64,000 bases of DNA, taken from NCBI GenBank assembly GCA_944472135.2, contig OX235270.1, forward strand, positions 49,538,352 through 49,602,351. Reading direction: 5' to 3'. Both the position numbers and the translations under genes were made by a program. Shown in pieces: positions 49,797-60,867 of this stretch. The notes under the pieces were generated by a model. That model did no database searches, was not told the DNA's origin, and saw only the letters and a program-made list of their open reading frames with translations. The stretch comes from Trichobilharzia regenti (lineage: Eukaryota > Platyhelminthes > Trematoda > Strigeidida > Schistosomatidae). Numbering within the stretch: the stretch's first letter is position 1; each line of letters begins with the position of its first letter.

Positions 49797-50149
49797 ATTT
49801 ACAGCTTGATTCCACACTGTGGTTAAGTTGATTATGATGGCATATTAACGTGTTAAATCTGTAAGACAGACATGGTTTTCCGAAACCTGTGACTACTTAC
49901 ATTTTCAGTGATTGAAGAATATTAATTAATAACTAATGGCAACGCTTCCAGAAGTCATTTTCCACCTGGCATCATAAAATGTTTCCACAAGGTGACGCAA
50001 GATCAACACCTTGAACTTTATTAAAAGTGGAAGACTCCGGTATGTACAGAATACCATGAACCTAAATCTTATCTGATATGTGATCCGCCAAACTCATGCT
50101 TAAACGTAAATGTAAGCCCTAGAACAAAGCTAACAGTATCATTGCATAT
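47640..50149. other. intergenic with a poly(T) run
   Basis: I see no supported gene. A somewhat GC-richer patch around 47800-47960 is unexplained. Confidence 0.4.
49749..49795. repeat. 47-base poly(T) run
   Basis: A pure T run followed by GATTTACAGCTTGATTCCAC, which also occurs at about 56812-56828. This fits the poly(A) tail of a retroposed sequence on the minus strand. Confidence 0.9.
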
Positions 50150-50230
50150 AAGTATAAACTTGGGCACTGTGGTAGAGTAGTTCCATTATAGATAAGATTT
50201 TTTTGATAAATCGCACAGTGTTTACAGTTT

Positions 50231-51819
50231 ATGAACTGTGACGTTTCGACACAAACTATTGCTCATAATCATATCACTGGTGAGTCTAAATGGTTTACTT
50301 TAATGCCTAAAACTAATAATACTAGTAGAATATATGGTACTATTAAAATACATAAACCAGGTTACCCCATAAGACCAATAGTAGATTTTAGAAATACTCC
50401 CACTTATGAATTATCAAAACACTTAGCTCTAATACTTTGTCCCATTAGAAATCGCTCAAACTCTAGACTAACTAATTCATATGAGATGAAAAGTAAGCTA
50501 AATGACATTCAACTAGAGAATGATGAAAAAATGGTTAGTTTTGATATAACTAGTCTTTACACTAATATACCAGTCATTATGGCCTTAGAAGCAGTTAAAA
50601 AAGAACTAACTGCGGATCCTGAACTGAATCATAGGACAAAGCTGCCCATTGAACAAATTATGTTAGGGATTCAGTTATGTCTCACATCTACCATCTTTAA
50701 GTTCCAAGGCAAAATATATAACAAACAGAAGGTGTAGCAATGGGATCACCAATATCCCCTATTGTAGCAGACATATTTATGGACAGCTGGGAAAGTAGTG
50801 CTCTTAATACGTTTAACCCCACTCCAAAAATATGGTGGAGATATGTGGATGACACTTTCACGGTGTTAAAAACAGAACATATCTCTAGCTTCCTGACACA
50901 TATAAACTCACAAGTAGAAGGAATTAAATTCACATTTGAATCAGAAAATGAACTAGGAGAATTAGCTATGTTAGATTGTAAAATAAAACGAATAGAAGAA
51001 GGCAAACTACACACTAGTGTTTATAGAAAACCAACGCATTCTAATAGATATTTAGACTTTAATTCGTCTCATCCGTTAACTGTTAAGGCAGGCTTAGTAA
51101 AGTGTCTAACAAATCGAGCCATAGCACTAAGTAGCACAAAAAAAGACCTAAATGATGAAATAAAACAGATAGAAGAAGCGTTGGTGTTGAATAACTATCC
51201 TATAAAATTCATTAGGAAGATCACCAAAAACCAAAAGCAAAATAAAAATAATGGTGAAACTATTAATGATAACACAAATAAGAAAGAATATAAGTCATCC
51301 ACTGTTATACCATATAAGGAAAGCACATCTGAGGCCCTACGTAGGATTCTTAATAAAGCAGGAATTAGGGTGGCATTCAAACCTACAAACTCACTCAGAG
51401 ACAAGCTCTGTAGGCTAAAAGACCCGGTGGATCCAATTAAACAAAATAATATAATTTACAAAATACCCTGCAATAACTGTGAGGTCAACTACATAGGTCA
51501 AACTAGTAGGTCAGGGATAGTCAGATTAACAGAACATAAGAATTTAGCTAAGGTAAGAATGGTTGACCCTAAAAAGATAAGTAATTTAGAAAAAAGCTCA
51601 GCTATTGCACTTCATGCAATAACAAACAACCACACAATAGGGTGGGATAGGGTTAAAATTCTAAAAAGTAATATAGCTAAGTGGAGAGAGAGGTTGATTA
51701 CGGAATCCTTATTTATCGAGTCCACACCCAACACATGCAACAAAAATGACTCAATGCAAATACCAGAGATATGGAAGATATTATTACCGCAGGTCAAATC
51801 AGAAGAGGGTAATAAATAA
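50231..51819 (+). pseudogene. PLE reverse transcriptase-GIY-YIG protein, frameshifted
   Basis: The frame is open 50231-50737 and again 50740-51819, with a one-base shift just before the EGVAMGSP motif. First frame: RIYGTIKIHKPGYPIRPIVD and SFDITSLYTNIP. Second frame: MGSPISPIVADIFMD, RYVDDTFTVL with an intact catalytic YVDD, and TSVYRKPTHSNRYLDF. The GIY-YIG domain is at about residues 235-290 of the second frame (IYKIPC..C..NYIGQTSR, then VRLTEHK). Apart from the single shift and the missing amino end, the enzyme motifs look intact. Confidence 0.87.
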
Positions 51820-52187
51820 TATTAAAATTCTATTTCGATTCAAACACATCACAACATCCTAACAAAAAACTTATTATGACTATTAAAACACTCGTCGTAT
51901 CTTCCATCTGATTATAGTAGATCAATAACACTCGTATTAATGCCATCAGTCAAACCAGAAGAAGATAATAAATAATCTTAAAATTCTATTTCAATTCAAA
52001 CACATTCTAACAAGCAGCTTATTATGACTGTAAAAACACTCGTCCAATTTTCCCATCTAATTGCAATTGATCAACAACACTCGTACGATTATTTCTGAAT
52101 GTACATTATCTCACATTGATTTTTAATCCAATATCTAATCCATTCCACATATGTATATAAATGAGAGATCAAAGTTGTGTGAGTAAC

Positions 52188-52231
52188 TTGATATGATTAT
52201 GAGCAATAGTTTGTGCTCGAAACGTCATCAG
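52188..52231 (+). ncRNA. hammerhead-like ribozyme motif in PLE 3' end
   Basis: Stem I strands are TTGAT (52188-52192) and ATCAG (52227-52231). The core position is ATGATTAT (52193-52200). Stem II strands are GAGCA (52201-52205) and TGCTC (52214-52218). GAAAC GTC lies at 52219-52226. The pieces are identical in the copy at 273-316 except for the stem II loop. The substitutions relative to the consensus keep the core 3-8 pair as A-U. Confidence 0.42.
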
Positions 52232-52298
52232 TTCATATAACTGTAAACACTGTGCGATTTATCAAAATAAAATCTTATCTATAATGGAAGTAGCATTG

Positions 52299-52742
52299 CC
52301 CATGTTACCAAATTTATTAAAATGTATTTCACCCTTAATCACTACATGATATCTATTTATTTAAGATCAAACTTATCTGTTAGATTAAGTACTATAACTT
52401 ACAAAAAGAATCAGGAATCAAATTTTGAACAAATGACTTGTAGTCTATTAGTACGTGTTATCTAGTAAATGCAAAAAAGTGAAAAAACCCATGTACTGCT
52501 GGAAACTCTTAAAGCAGTAAGAAAATGACTCAAGGAGCAGATATAAGCTCCTACTTTAGCTTGAGCATCTTTATTTGAGACTATTTACAGTCGCATTCAA
52601 TTTCAACGCATGCACAAGAGCATTTTATTAAATCAGTAAAACAATATTTATAATGCTAAAGAATGTGTTATTTGTATGAGGTGATTTTTGAATCTGAAAT
52701 CGATTAAAACGAGAAGAGTGAAGTACTGTAAATTATTATGGC
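52299..52742. other. intergenic
   Basis: I see nothing identifiable between the PLE and the SINE. Confidence 0.4.
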
Positions 52743-52980
52743 TTTTTTTATTCCTTTACGTTTTCAGTGGGACACAGGGCTTCGGGCTAGAGGTTTGAAG
52801 TTTCAGTAGCAGTGATGTTTATTTTTACGGGACGTGGTCGGTAGCTTAATACCTAACCTTCCGTCTTTACCAGTCTTATTACCGGCTTATTGAGGTTTGG
52901 GAGTGCGTCGGCCCGGGATCGAAACGCGGACCACATGCGTGGTTGGCGAGCATTCCACCGTTGTGCCAACGACGCAAAAA
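52743..52980 (-). mobile_element. tRNA-derived SINE with LINE-type tail, minus strand
   Basis: On the minus strand the head has an A-box-like GTTGGCACAACGGTGGAA and a B-box-like GTTTCGATCCC. The tail reads GAAGCCCTGTGTCCCACTG, which resembles the tail of the LINEs in this window. Near-repeats AAATTATTAT and AAATTATAAT flank it, possibly a decayed target-site duplication. Confidence 0.8.
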
Positions 52981-53159
52981 TTATAATAGTGGATCAGATA
53001 AATCTTTACTGAGTACAAGATAAGTTTGCTAGAAGTTCTAATGATAAGTTGTGAACAGTGAAGTTTAGCAAGTCACATATTAAGAAGAACGCTCGCCCAT
53101 GACATCGGCTGGAGGTGGCACTGTGTCGTGAGTTAGCAGAATTAGACTTCATAGTTATA

Positions 53160-53600
53160 GGTTCTTGTCCCAGTGACTTGGTGGTCAGCAGGCTGTCTTA
53201 GCAATCTAAAGTTCCTTGGTTCAGTCACCGCTCAGAATGGTAAACTAGGACTAAATAGTTTTCCAGTACTCTATGATTTTCTAATCATTACGTCATAGAT
53301 GTTGTGAGTTGGTGGCATAGCCGTTAGGACGCTCGCCGACCATGAACATAGTCCGGGGTTCGAGCCCCAGCCGGCGCGCTCCTTTACTTCGCTGAGCCAG
53401 AAATAATGCTGGTAAAGAGGAAAGGTTGGGCATGAGGCTAGCAGCCCCATCCTGTAAAATAAACACTGCTACAGAAACTTCAAGCCATTAGCTTGAAGAC
53501 CTATGTTCCACTGGGGAACGTGAAGGAAAAAATATCATAGATGTCAGTTTGTGATCATTGTTAAAATCAGTTAAATCCATGCAAAAAAATACTTGAAAAT
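53160..53600. repeat. hairpin-family repeat interrupted by the SINE
   Basis: The flanks (TTTTCCAGTACTCTATGATTTTCTAATCATTACG before, and GATGTCAGTTTGTGATCATT after; each partial) resemble the right arm of the hairpin family at 35422-35469 if the SINE is removed. The SINE therefore inserted into an older hairpin element. Confidence 0.45.
53303..53534 (+). mobile_element. tRNA-derived SINE with LINE-type tail, plus strand
   Basis: The head contains GTGGCATAGCCGTTAGGA (A-box region) and GGGTTCGAGCCCC (B box). The tail reads GAAGACCTATGTTCCACTG. It is flanked by the perfect 10-base direct repeat TCATAGATGT (53293-53302 and 53535-53544), the target-site duplication. The same family as 52743-52980, in opposite orientation 320 bases away. 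Confidence 0.88.
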
Positions 53601-54129
53601 ACCTTTAATCCTCGTTAATCCTAAACCTTAATGTTCTCAAGTTTAGGTCTTTGTAAAATCACATGAGAAATTTATTTAGAACTATATTAGCTCCTAGCAA
53701 ATAATTATGGTACAAACGTCATGTCACTACAATATATTGAATAGTTTTTCTTTCACCTTATTTTTACCCTGATAAGTATCTGACAAAGTTTTTAATGTCT
53801 TTATGTGTAGGATAGTGAAATATTGTGAATCTCAATAATGCGGTTTCATTACTTTGTCGCATATACTATTCGTCACATTGTCTTATGATAAACTATAGCA
53901 TTATTTAACAAACTATTAAAACTAATGTAATGCCGAAAGTGTTTCCGTGATCCGACTAATTTATCACCTCACGTGTTTGGAGAAGCCCAAGAACAAGACA
54001 TGAAGTTTTTGTCAGCGTGGTACACACGAAATTATTAGGAAACCCGTACCGTTTTTTCAATTACTATTGAATTTTTCTTTATTTGTCAGATGACATCGAT
54101 ATCCGTCGGGAAATGCTAAAATTCGAAAA

Positions 54130-54990
54130 CATGCAGTTCTATTTATGAGACCATTTACTTGTGATGAAAAAATTAATCGAATTCTTATGAAAAACTAACT
54201 TTTGCCCAAAAGGACTTATCGAAATAAAATAACCACAAGACGTGATAAAGGATCAGGACTAGTCCTCCTCGGTAAAAGTGACTACGCTGGAAGGGATGAT
54301 GTATCGAAGGACACACAGAAGTCCTGAAAACTTGAGAAGAAGAAAGATTTTCACAACAAAATAGGGAGCGAATCAACTAGAAGTATGAATAAACTAAGGG
54401 AAGTACATGTATTTTCTGAAAGTTTATATGAAAAACTCAGACCAACAGGTACATACACGCCAAGATGACACAGCCTACCTAAAGTATATAAACCGGGGTT
54501 GACTTTAAGACCAATATCTGATATGCAAAATTCGCTCCCCCATGCTTTAGCTAGATGGTTTGCAACTATCCTCAAACCTTTGCATGAACAGATAGTGAAA
54601 CAACTTTTAATGCTGGTAAACTACAAGTCATATTTCCTTCATGACTGGTGGTGATGCCTGAAATGAAAGATGAAGTAACTAGACTAGCCACCTCTAATTT
54701 TATCTACTAATTCAACTGCACTTGTGGAGCGAGTTATATTTGATATTGCTCCAGGAACTTGATTTTTCGTGCTTGGGAACAGCCACTGGTGTAGCTAAAT
54801 TACGGTGTAGTGTAAAACGTCAACAGCTTTTAATTAAACCACCAAACCGGGTACCAGATAAAGTGCCTGAATCATCCAGGTAACATAGATTCCAAACAGT
54901 AGAGGCTACTGTGATCCGCCTGAAAAAGGTGGTGCTATGTGTGCACAAGAAAAAGGTTCAAACACCTCCAATCATCTGGCCTTCTCTAAA
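54130..54990 (+). pseudogene. PLE remnant (reverse transcriptase and GIY-YIG scraps)
   Basis: Readable scraps in order are KGSGLVLLGKSDYAG (about 54245-54290), LPKVYKPGLTLRPISDM (about 54475-54525), LARWFATILKPLHEQI, and FNCTCGASYI (about 54708-54740) from the GIY-YIG domain. Large deletions and frameshifts separate them. The order matches a complete PLE protein. Confidence 0.65.
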
Positions 54991-55734
54991 GCCTGTAAAT
55001 TCATCAGTTTCATACTGTTATTTTTCCTAATCGGTCTGGTATTCAGTGTAGTGTTATGTTGATTTGTATTATCGCTCTTACTGATGCTGTCGAACTGTAA
55101 TCTATTGAGTTTATTGATTCGATGTATTTTAAACATTAATGTTGTTAGTAACACTAAATCTTTCTTTATGATGAATTTGTAGTTGAAGGATCCGATGAAG
55201 AACTTATCGAACAAAATATTCTTTGTTCAGTAATCAGTCTTTCGAGTAATAATGTTGATTTAAGTGATATTAATTAAAATTGAAATGTATTTGTGTCCCA
55301 GTTTATCTACCACTCTAGTAATTATTGGTCCTAATACTCCCAGTGAGAAGGCAAATAAAATCAGGAGTCATTCAGTTATATAATTCATCGCATTCAAAAG
55401 GTTTTTAATTGAGGAAGACCTAAGAAATAGGAATTAACTCAACTATTTTCACCAAGTGAACAACTAATCATGTGGTATCTTTATTGAAATTATTCTAGTG
55501 ACATCTAACACTTAAGAAATTACCATACTCACCATGTATCAAGAAAATTTCAGGAATATATATATATATATACCTAATCTTATCTGAGAGGAAACTTATG
55601 TTAATGAAGAAAGTTATGCTAAAAATAACAGAGCTAAACTGATTGGATAAGTTAACATTCAAAATAAATTGGTACACCTGTTCCTTATTATGTGAAACGC
55701 ATTCGTGAAAAAAATAGAACTGAATAGTTTGTTT
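54991..55734. other. intergenic
   Basis: I see no supported gene; there is a short TA run at about 55556-55572. Confidence 0.4.
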
Positions 55735-55998
55735 GCATCGATAATCGGCACCACTGTGTTACGGTATGGAAAACAGTAGGATTTTTTAAGCGAATCTGCT
55801 TGATTGTAGACTCACAATATAACATTTAGTTGGCAAGAGAAAAATGTTTTAAAGATGTAAGATGATTCTGAATAGGTTCTATGTTCTCAGTCTTAACTGA
55901 ATGTCAAACCTATTGGTCCACTTGTTTCGTTTGTGAGGGGAAGATGAGTTTGCGCTAACTTTATAGACCAACTCCATGCACCTAATCTTATACGCTAC
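55735..55998 (-). repeat. dispersed repeat R2, copy 2
   Basis: Inverted match to 11508-11771. Just beyond it, at about 56000-56045 on the minus strand, GGGTCCCAGTGGCCTAATGG resembles a tRNA A-box region. Confidence 0.75.
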
Positions 55999-56425
55999 TC
56001 ACAAGGAGAGCTCGTATACCATTAGGCCACTGGGACCCAATCCAATGGCCCATGAATTCTAACTTCTGCCAATTCACGACATAGCGCGACCATTAGCCAA
56101 AAATCTGATATCTGAATAAACTATTATTGTACGAAGTGGCAAACTTGACCTATGTCTATTTTCCAACCGCTTACATACATATTCCTATGAAATATATGCG
56201 ATCAGATGTGTGATCAGATTGTTCTAAATGCACTGCTCAAATGCATTACACGATTCAGATAAATTACGTCTTCTCATTATTTTGTCGAAAAACATTAATT
56301 GTCGTAACTTCCGTGGTTCGAAAAGTTATATTAGCACTTTTTTTAGAAGATCCGCAAGTATTCCGTGGTTAACGACAAAACTGGTTTGTGAGTCCATCTA
56401 ATATGAAAGATTAACATAACGATTA

Positions 56426-56890
56426 CATGTTGTAAGATAGTGCTTCAAGAATATTTACTTTCTCCTTCACAAAATAAAGGTGGCGCATTCGTGATGATAC
56501 ACTTAAACAATAAATGATGCTACAAAAGAGTGAGTGCACTGACTAGTACTCACTGAGCATTCTAGTAGTGGTCAGATGTCATCATCAAACTATGCAGATC
56601 ACAAGAAAGTTCAGAAAAACTTCGCCTATTATTATTAGAGTCTATGCATTTCCCAATGAATGAAAAACAAAACGATATTGTTTTTACTGAAGTTTCACTA
56701 TTTAATTTCCAATTGCTTTATCAAAGTACTATTAAACCAGAATTTATAAAATCCCGGCTTATACATTGCAAATGAGTTATTGTTCTTTATTATTTTTTTC
56801 TAAATTTTTGATTACAGCTTGATTCCACATAGCATAGGGTTATCCTTATATTGTTGTCATGTTAGGCAATAGGGGAAGATAACAAAACAA
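56426..56890 (-). repeat. dispersed repeat R1, copy 2
   Basis: Inverted match to 7685-8104, interrupted by about 50 bases (56787-56830) that end in the GATTACAGCTTGATTCCACA motif also seen after the poly(T) run at 49796. This looks like a small insertion in this copy. Confidence 0.75.
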
Positions 56891-57202
56891 CAAATAGAAT
56901 ATCATATAGACAAGATAAAACAAATAGTCTCTTTTATAAATTTGGAAAGTACTATTAGATGGCGGAGATTAATTTAAAAATGTTATGTGGCTGCGGTGTA
57001 CATTTCGAACAATGTGATCACTCAGTTACTTGTCAGTTCGATAAATATAGAGAGAGAAAACTACAGGGCAGTTAAAGTACACAAATTGACAAATAGGATT
57101 TAAGAATAATTAGAATAATTAACACAACGTTTAGTAATCCATTTAAGTAGGGGTTACCAAGGTGGGTTATGAATAATAATAAACTGCTTTTTAATATTTT
57201 GT

Positions 57203-57318
57203 AGCATCATTTATTGTCCAAGCGTATCATCAATAATCCACTATATTCATTTTGTGTAGGAGAAAGTAAATATTATTGAAGTTCTACCTTATAACGTGTA
57301 ATCTTTTAATGTCCTGTA
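57203..57318 (+). repeat. dispersed repeat R1, partial copy 3
   Basis: Direct match to 8005-8120 (TAGCATCATTTATTGT to GTAATCTTTTAATGTC). Confidence 0.7.
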
Positions 57319-57389
57319 CTTCTGACTTCCAATTAAACAAATTCCCATTAAATCGTGGTAACTATATGGAAAAATCTGTCATAGGTTGA

Positions 57390-57780
57390 ACTTTTAGTAC
57401 ATGAAAAGGAGGCGTTATCACTTGGTTTCACCTTTTCTATCCCATTAAACAATATTTCAGACTTAGCAATTGATTCTCAGTTTGAAAATTTGTATGGTCA
57501 ATTGAGACCTCTAGTTCCTACCTCGACAGACGACCAATGTTGGTTGAAAGCTAAATTTGTAGATGTAGTACATCAATCCCATCATTCAAGTCGGAAACAA
57601 ATAATAATTCTGACAGCAAGCCCTGAATAAATTACTTAACAGATCCTATTTTGCTATTCTGAAACCTGACAAAGGATCTGGTGTAGTTGTAATGGACGGA
57701 AGTGTTTATAAAGCAAAAATGTTATCCAGTCTTAATGACAAAAGCAAATTCATAGCCGATGTTGAAATTCACTGAAACCA
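57390..57780 (+). pseudogene. PLE amino-terminal remnant
   Basis: The reading LSLGFTFSIPLNNISDLAID (about 57420-57480) and YFAILKPDKGSGVVVMD (about 57648-57700) are the start of a PLE reverse transcriptase, the part missing from the copy at 50150. It is broken after about 57770. Confidence 0.65.
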
Positions 57781-60027
57781 CTTATCTTTGAGCACATTTC
57801 GTGCATAGTTTCTATCAGTCAGAGTATCTTTGTAAAAGCAAGTGCAATACAACTGTGGCACATCGAATATGTGATTTGAAAGCGACTAAAACAAACCTAG
57901 ACAGTTTTAAGCCAGAATGAACAAATTAAATCACTGCACTAAGGGAGAATATTTATTAAAATGTGATTGGGCAACCAATTAAATTAAATAAATGCCAGCT
58001 GAACTTTCTTAGGATTTGTAATGTATACGCATTGTGTCATTGTCTAATAAAATGAATTGATCTTGCCTACTCGAACCAACATATCCTTTGTCTTCGTCTT
58101 CGTAGGTCAAAGAGGGGTTGGACTGATAAATAATCAGTATATGATCTTTAGTTGAGTTGTCTATTGCTTTTCAATATCAAAACCAAAAATCATCAGCACT
58201 AATATATCATCCGACATAACAACATTTTCATCCATTCTTTTGATATTACTTGTTAAACACACATTTTAACCTTCCACCGAATACCATTTGGTGCTATTAA
58301 AATATTTTACAAACGATAGACCTACACCATGGTGAATTTGTCAATCATGTAGAGAACTCCTATGTTTACCTATAAGCATTCTACATGTTATTAGCTGATA
58401 GTAGTAACTATAATAATAGGCCAATAAGAAGCACAAATGAAAACCAATCATATCACAGTAACTTTTCTTGATATAAATAAGTTCAATATATGTGAGAAAT
58501 TTATTTTATTTTCCGTGTTCGTTTACTGTATAGGTGAGTGGATGGAAGTTGTCGGTTTGCTTGACGTTTGCCTTAAAATTACTCCTACTTTTCTACCTAT
58601 CATAATGACGTTAATTTTAGAAATCTCTTTTACCGTAGATTAATTCAGTATACAATATGGAGTAAGTGAGCAATACTTACTTAAATATTTACTTGAAACA
58701 TTTTACAATAAAATCCACATTTTTTACTTCATTGTTTTTATTTCCAAATTAATGGCACTTTGCTTTAGGAGCAATATGCAATTTCCTGTAATTTGATGCT
58801 AGTTTAAGGTAAAATCGTACTTATGTATATGTTCGAAAATACAAGAGAATTTTAAAATTACATTCTTACTGTTAGAAAAGACCCTGAAAGATTCCGAAAA
58901 TATTTTAGAATTGCTTAGTGTCAAAAAACTCTTGTTTTCTCAACAGATGATTTGTAGATTGTAAGATAATGTTTCTGTTAATAATAGGAAAGATACAGGT
59001 AAAACAAATACAGGTTGCTTCACAACTACTTAGATCGATTTGTGGATTTCAGAAAATATGAATTATAATATTGGTTAACTTCACGTGGTGATCTGTACCC
59101 TGACTTTTCCAATCTATTGTAGTAATCCTAACTTTTTTAAGAATCGTATGCCGTGTATGCAGCACCAGTGATTCGATAGGCTTTTTAGGTTAAAGGAACA
59201 TGGGAGATGGTTTTCAAATACCACATATCTCGTAAGAAATAAGATGTCAAGTTACTGTTGAATGGAACATCACTTTTTAAGCACTGAAACCATGCTGACC
59301 ACTCATTATCTCTAATTTCAAATGTTTCTCCTGAAGATAAAAATACAACCCACTTGGAGTCCTTTAATGCAAATTTATTTACTGTGGAATGTCGCTATTC
59401 CATTTTTATTCAGTAAAGCATTATTATATCCACACTGACTTTATATAAAAATGAGAATGACTATCTTGCGAGAGCTTAGTATTGAATGTGATTACTACTT
59501 TAGTGTGACTTGATTTCTCAAAATTGATTTACAAATAAAAAAAACCAATTGGACTTCTGTAATAGATATCACTTCCAGTAAAAATACCCCTCTTTCTTAT
59601 CATTTTATCAGTAAAATTAACGGTTTTGAATGTGCTAATTGCGCTATACATTTGTATACTTCAGGCATTCATACCTTCTTTCCCATTCTCTTCATAAGGA
59701 TTAAAGTTATGGAAATATTTTGAAATCAAGAGCACTTGTTTGTGATTTAGCAACAGAGGCCGAATTAGACCACAAAAATATAGTGCGGATTTTTACGTGT
59801 TAACATTGAAACGCAATAAAATAAGCTTTCATGTTGTGCAATTAATGTACATGTGTTAATAATCAGTATTTGTGTATGCAAATGACAAGGCACAAACTCA
59901 TATACAATGACACTCTTATAGGTGCTTTACCATCATATATTTTTCATTGGAGCTATCTTTTGAATTCATTTTCTGAAATTTATGTAATTTATAAATATAA
60001 CTTGGTTTTTCATTTCTATTTTATTAG
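57781..60027. other. intergenic, upstream of the distal EF-hand paralogue
   Basis: I see no supported gene; frames at 58437-58643 and 59870-60027 carry no domain, and the latter ends at the splice acceptor of the EF-hand exon. Confidence 0.4.
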
Positions 60028-60243
60028 AGAAGTGGAAATCAGAGAGATGTTTTGTTTGATTGATAAAAAAAATCGTGGTAGAATTACCTGTAGTCAGCTA
60101 AGACGATTCCTAAGAAAACATGATGCTAAATTCAGTAGGAAGTCAGTGAAAAATTATGTCCGATCAATAGACAGTGATGGGATGGTAAAGTAACGTTGGA
60201 AGACTTAACAAGAGCTCTTACAAGAACAGAACATCCAAAATAA
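60028..60243 (+). pseudogene. distal two-EF-hand paralogue, exon 2 with frameshift
   Basis: After a TTATTAG acceptor (60021-60027) the exon starts in the same phase as in the other EF-hand genes. The first part reads VEIREMFCLIDKKNRGRIT, with a degenerate first loop (K at position 3, R at 5, Q at 12). The second loop starts DSDG, then a one-base loss at about 60180 gives an early stop. In the next frame the loop and its helix continue (GKVTLEDLTRAL) to a TAA at 60241-60243. The frameshift and the poor first loop suggest a pseudogene; a sequencing error cannot be excluded. Confidence 0.72.
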
Positions 60244-60706
60244 ACTGTTTCATTATATTTACTTCTAACCTAAAATATAATGAGCAAAGTGTACCAAAAA
60301 AAGAACTAATAAAACTGATCAGTTTCCACTTTGTTTAACCTTTTGCTATTAATATTTATCAGTGTATGGCTTTCTACATATATGCATATGCAGTGTTGCG
60401 TATTGTATATGTTGAATTGGCATGAATTATGCTGTTCAATAGATCTCATTGTATAAATATTTTGAGTTTCCAATGGGAGATGCAGTGAAATTTCATCTAC
60501 GGTTGTTTAGGTTTCAAATAAGTAAAGATTATTATTCTAAAGATATATTTCTTCTTACACAATTCACCTACACGTAACCTATTTATTTTTTTATAATAGC
60601 TTCATAACTATACATTATTTTCTATGAAAAATTTATTAAGCGCATAACTGCCTATATCTCTCTAAGGTATTCATCAGTACTGCTTCGAACTATATATAAC
60701 TGAGGG
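60244..60706. other. intergenic
   Basis: I see nothing identifiable. Confidence 0.4.
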
Positions 60707-60867
60707 TATAAAAGTGACAAAAGTCACTCATCCTGTTGTCAATGATTCGACGTTCAACGGACGATGGAATCCTTCGAGTTGTAGCAGTAAAGACAAATAA
60801 TCATGGAAAAAAAGGTTGGAATAAACTGATATCGATATTTTATAAATTGCCGAATTTTCCGCGTTAA
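60707..60867 (+). CDS. candidate small ORF behind a TATA box
   Basis: TATAAAA at 60707-60713 is followed 29 bases later by an ATG at 60742. The 41-codon frame (MIRRSTDDGILRVVAVKTNN...) ends at 60865-60867. The spacing would leave almost no 5' untranslated region. A longer open stretch (60878-61207) follows in another frame, so a spliced gene is possible. No family was recognised, and this may be chance. Confidence 0.2.

Larger units (their letters stand above)
50150..52298 (+). mobile_element. Penelope-like element, best-preserved copy
   Basis: The ends are inverted repeats. The left end (about 50158-50281) is the reverse complement of the right end (about 52185-52298) with few differences, starting TGGGCA and ending TGCCCA. 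Between them lies the reverse transcriptase and GIY-YIG frame. The amino-terminal ~100-200 residues of a usual PLE protein are missing and the inverted end joins directly to the reverse transcriptase. This fits 5' truncation with an inverted terminal segment, a structure known for this class. Confidence 0.88.

Noticed and set aside
53311..53395. A true tRNA gene
   Set aside because: A and B boxes are present but the sequence continues into a LINE-like tail with a target duplication, so it is a SINE head.
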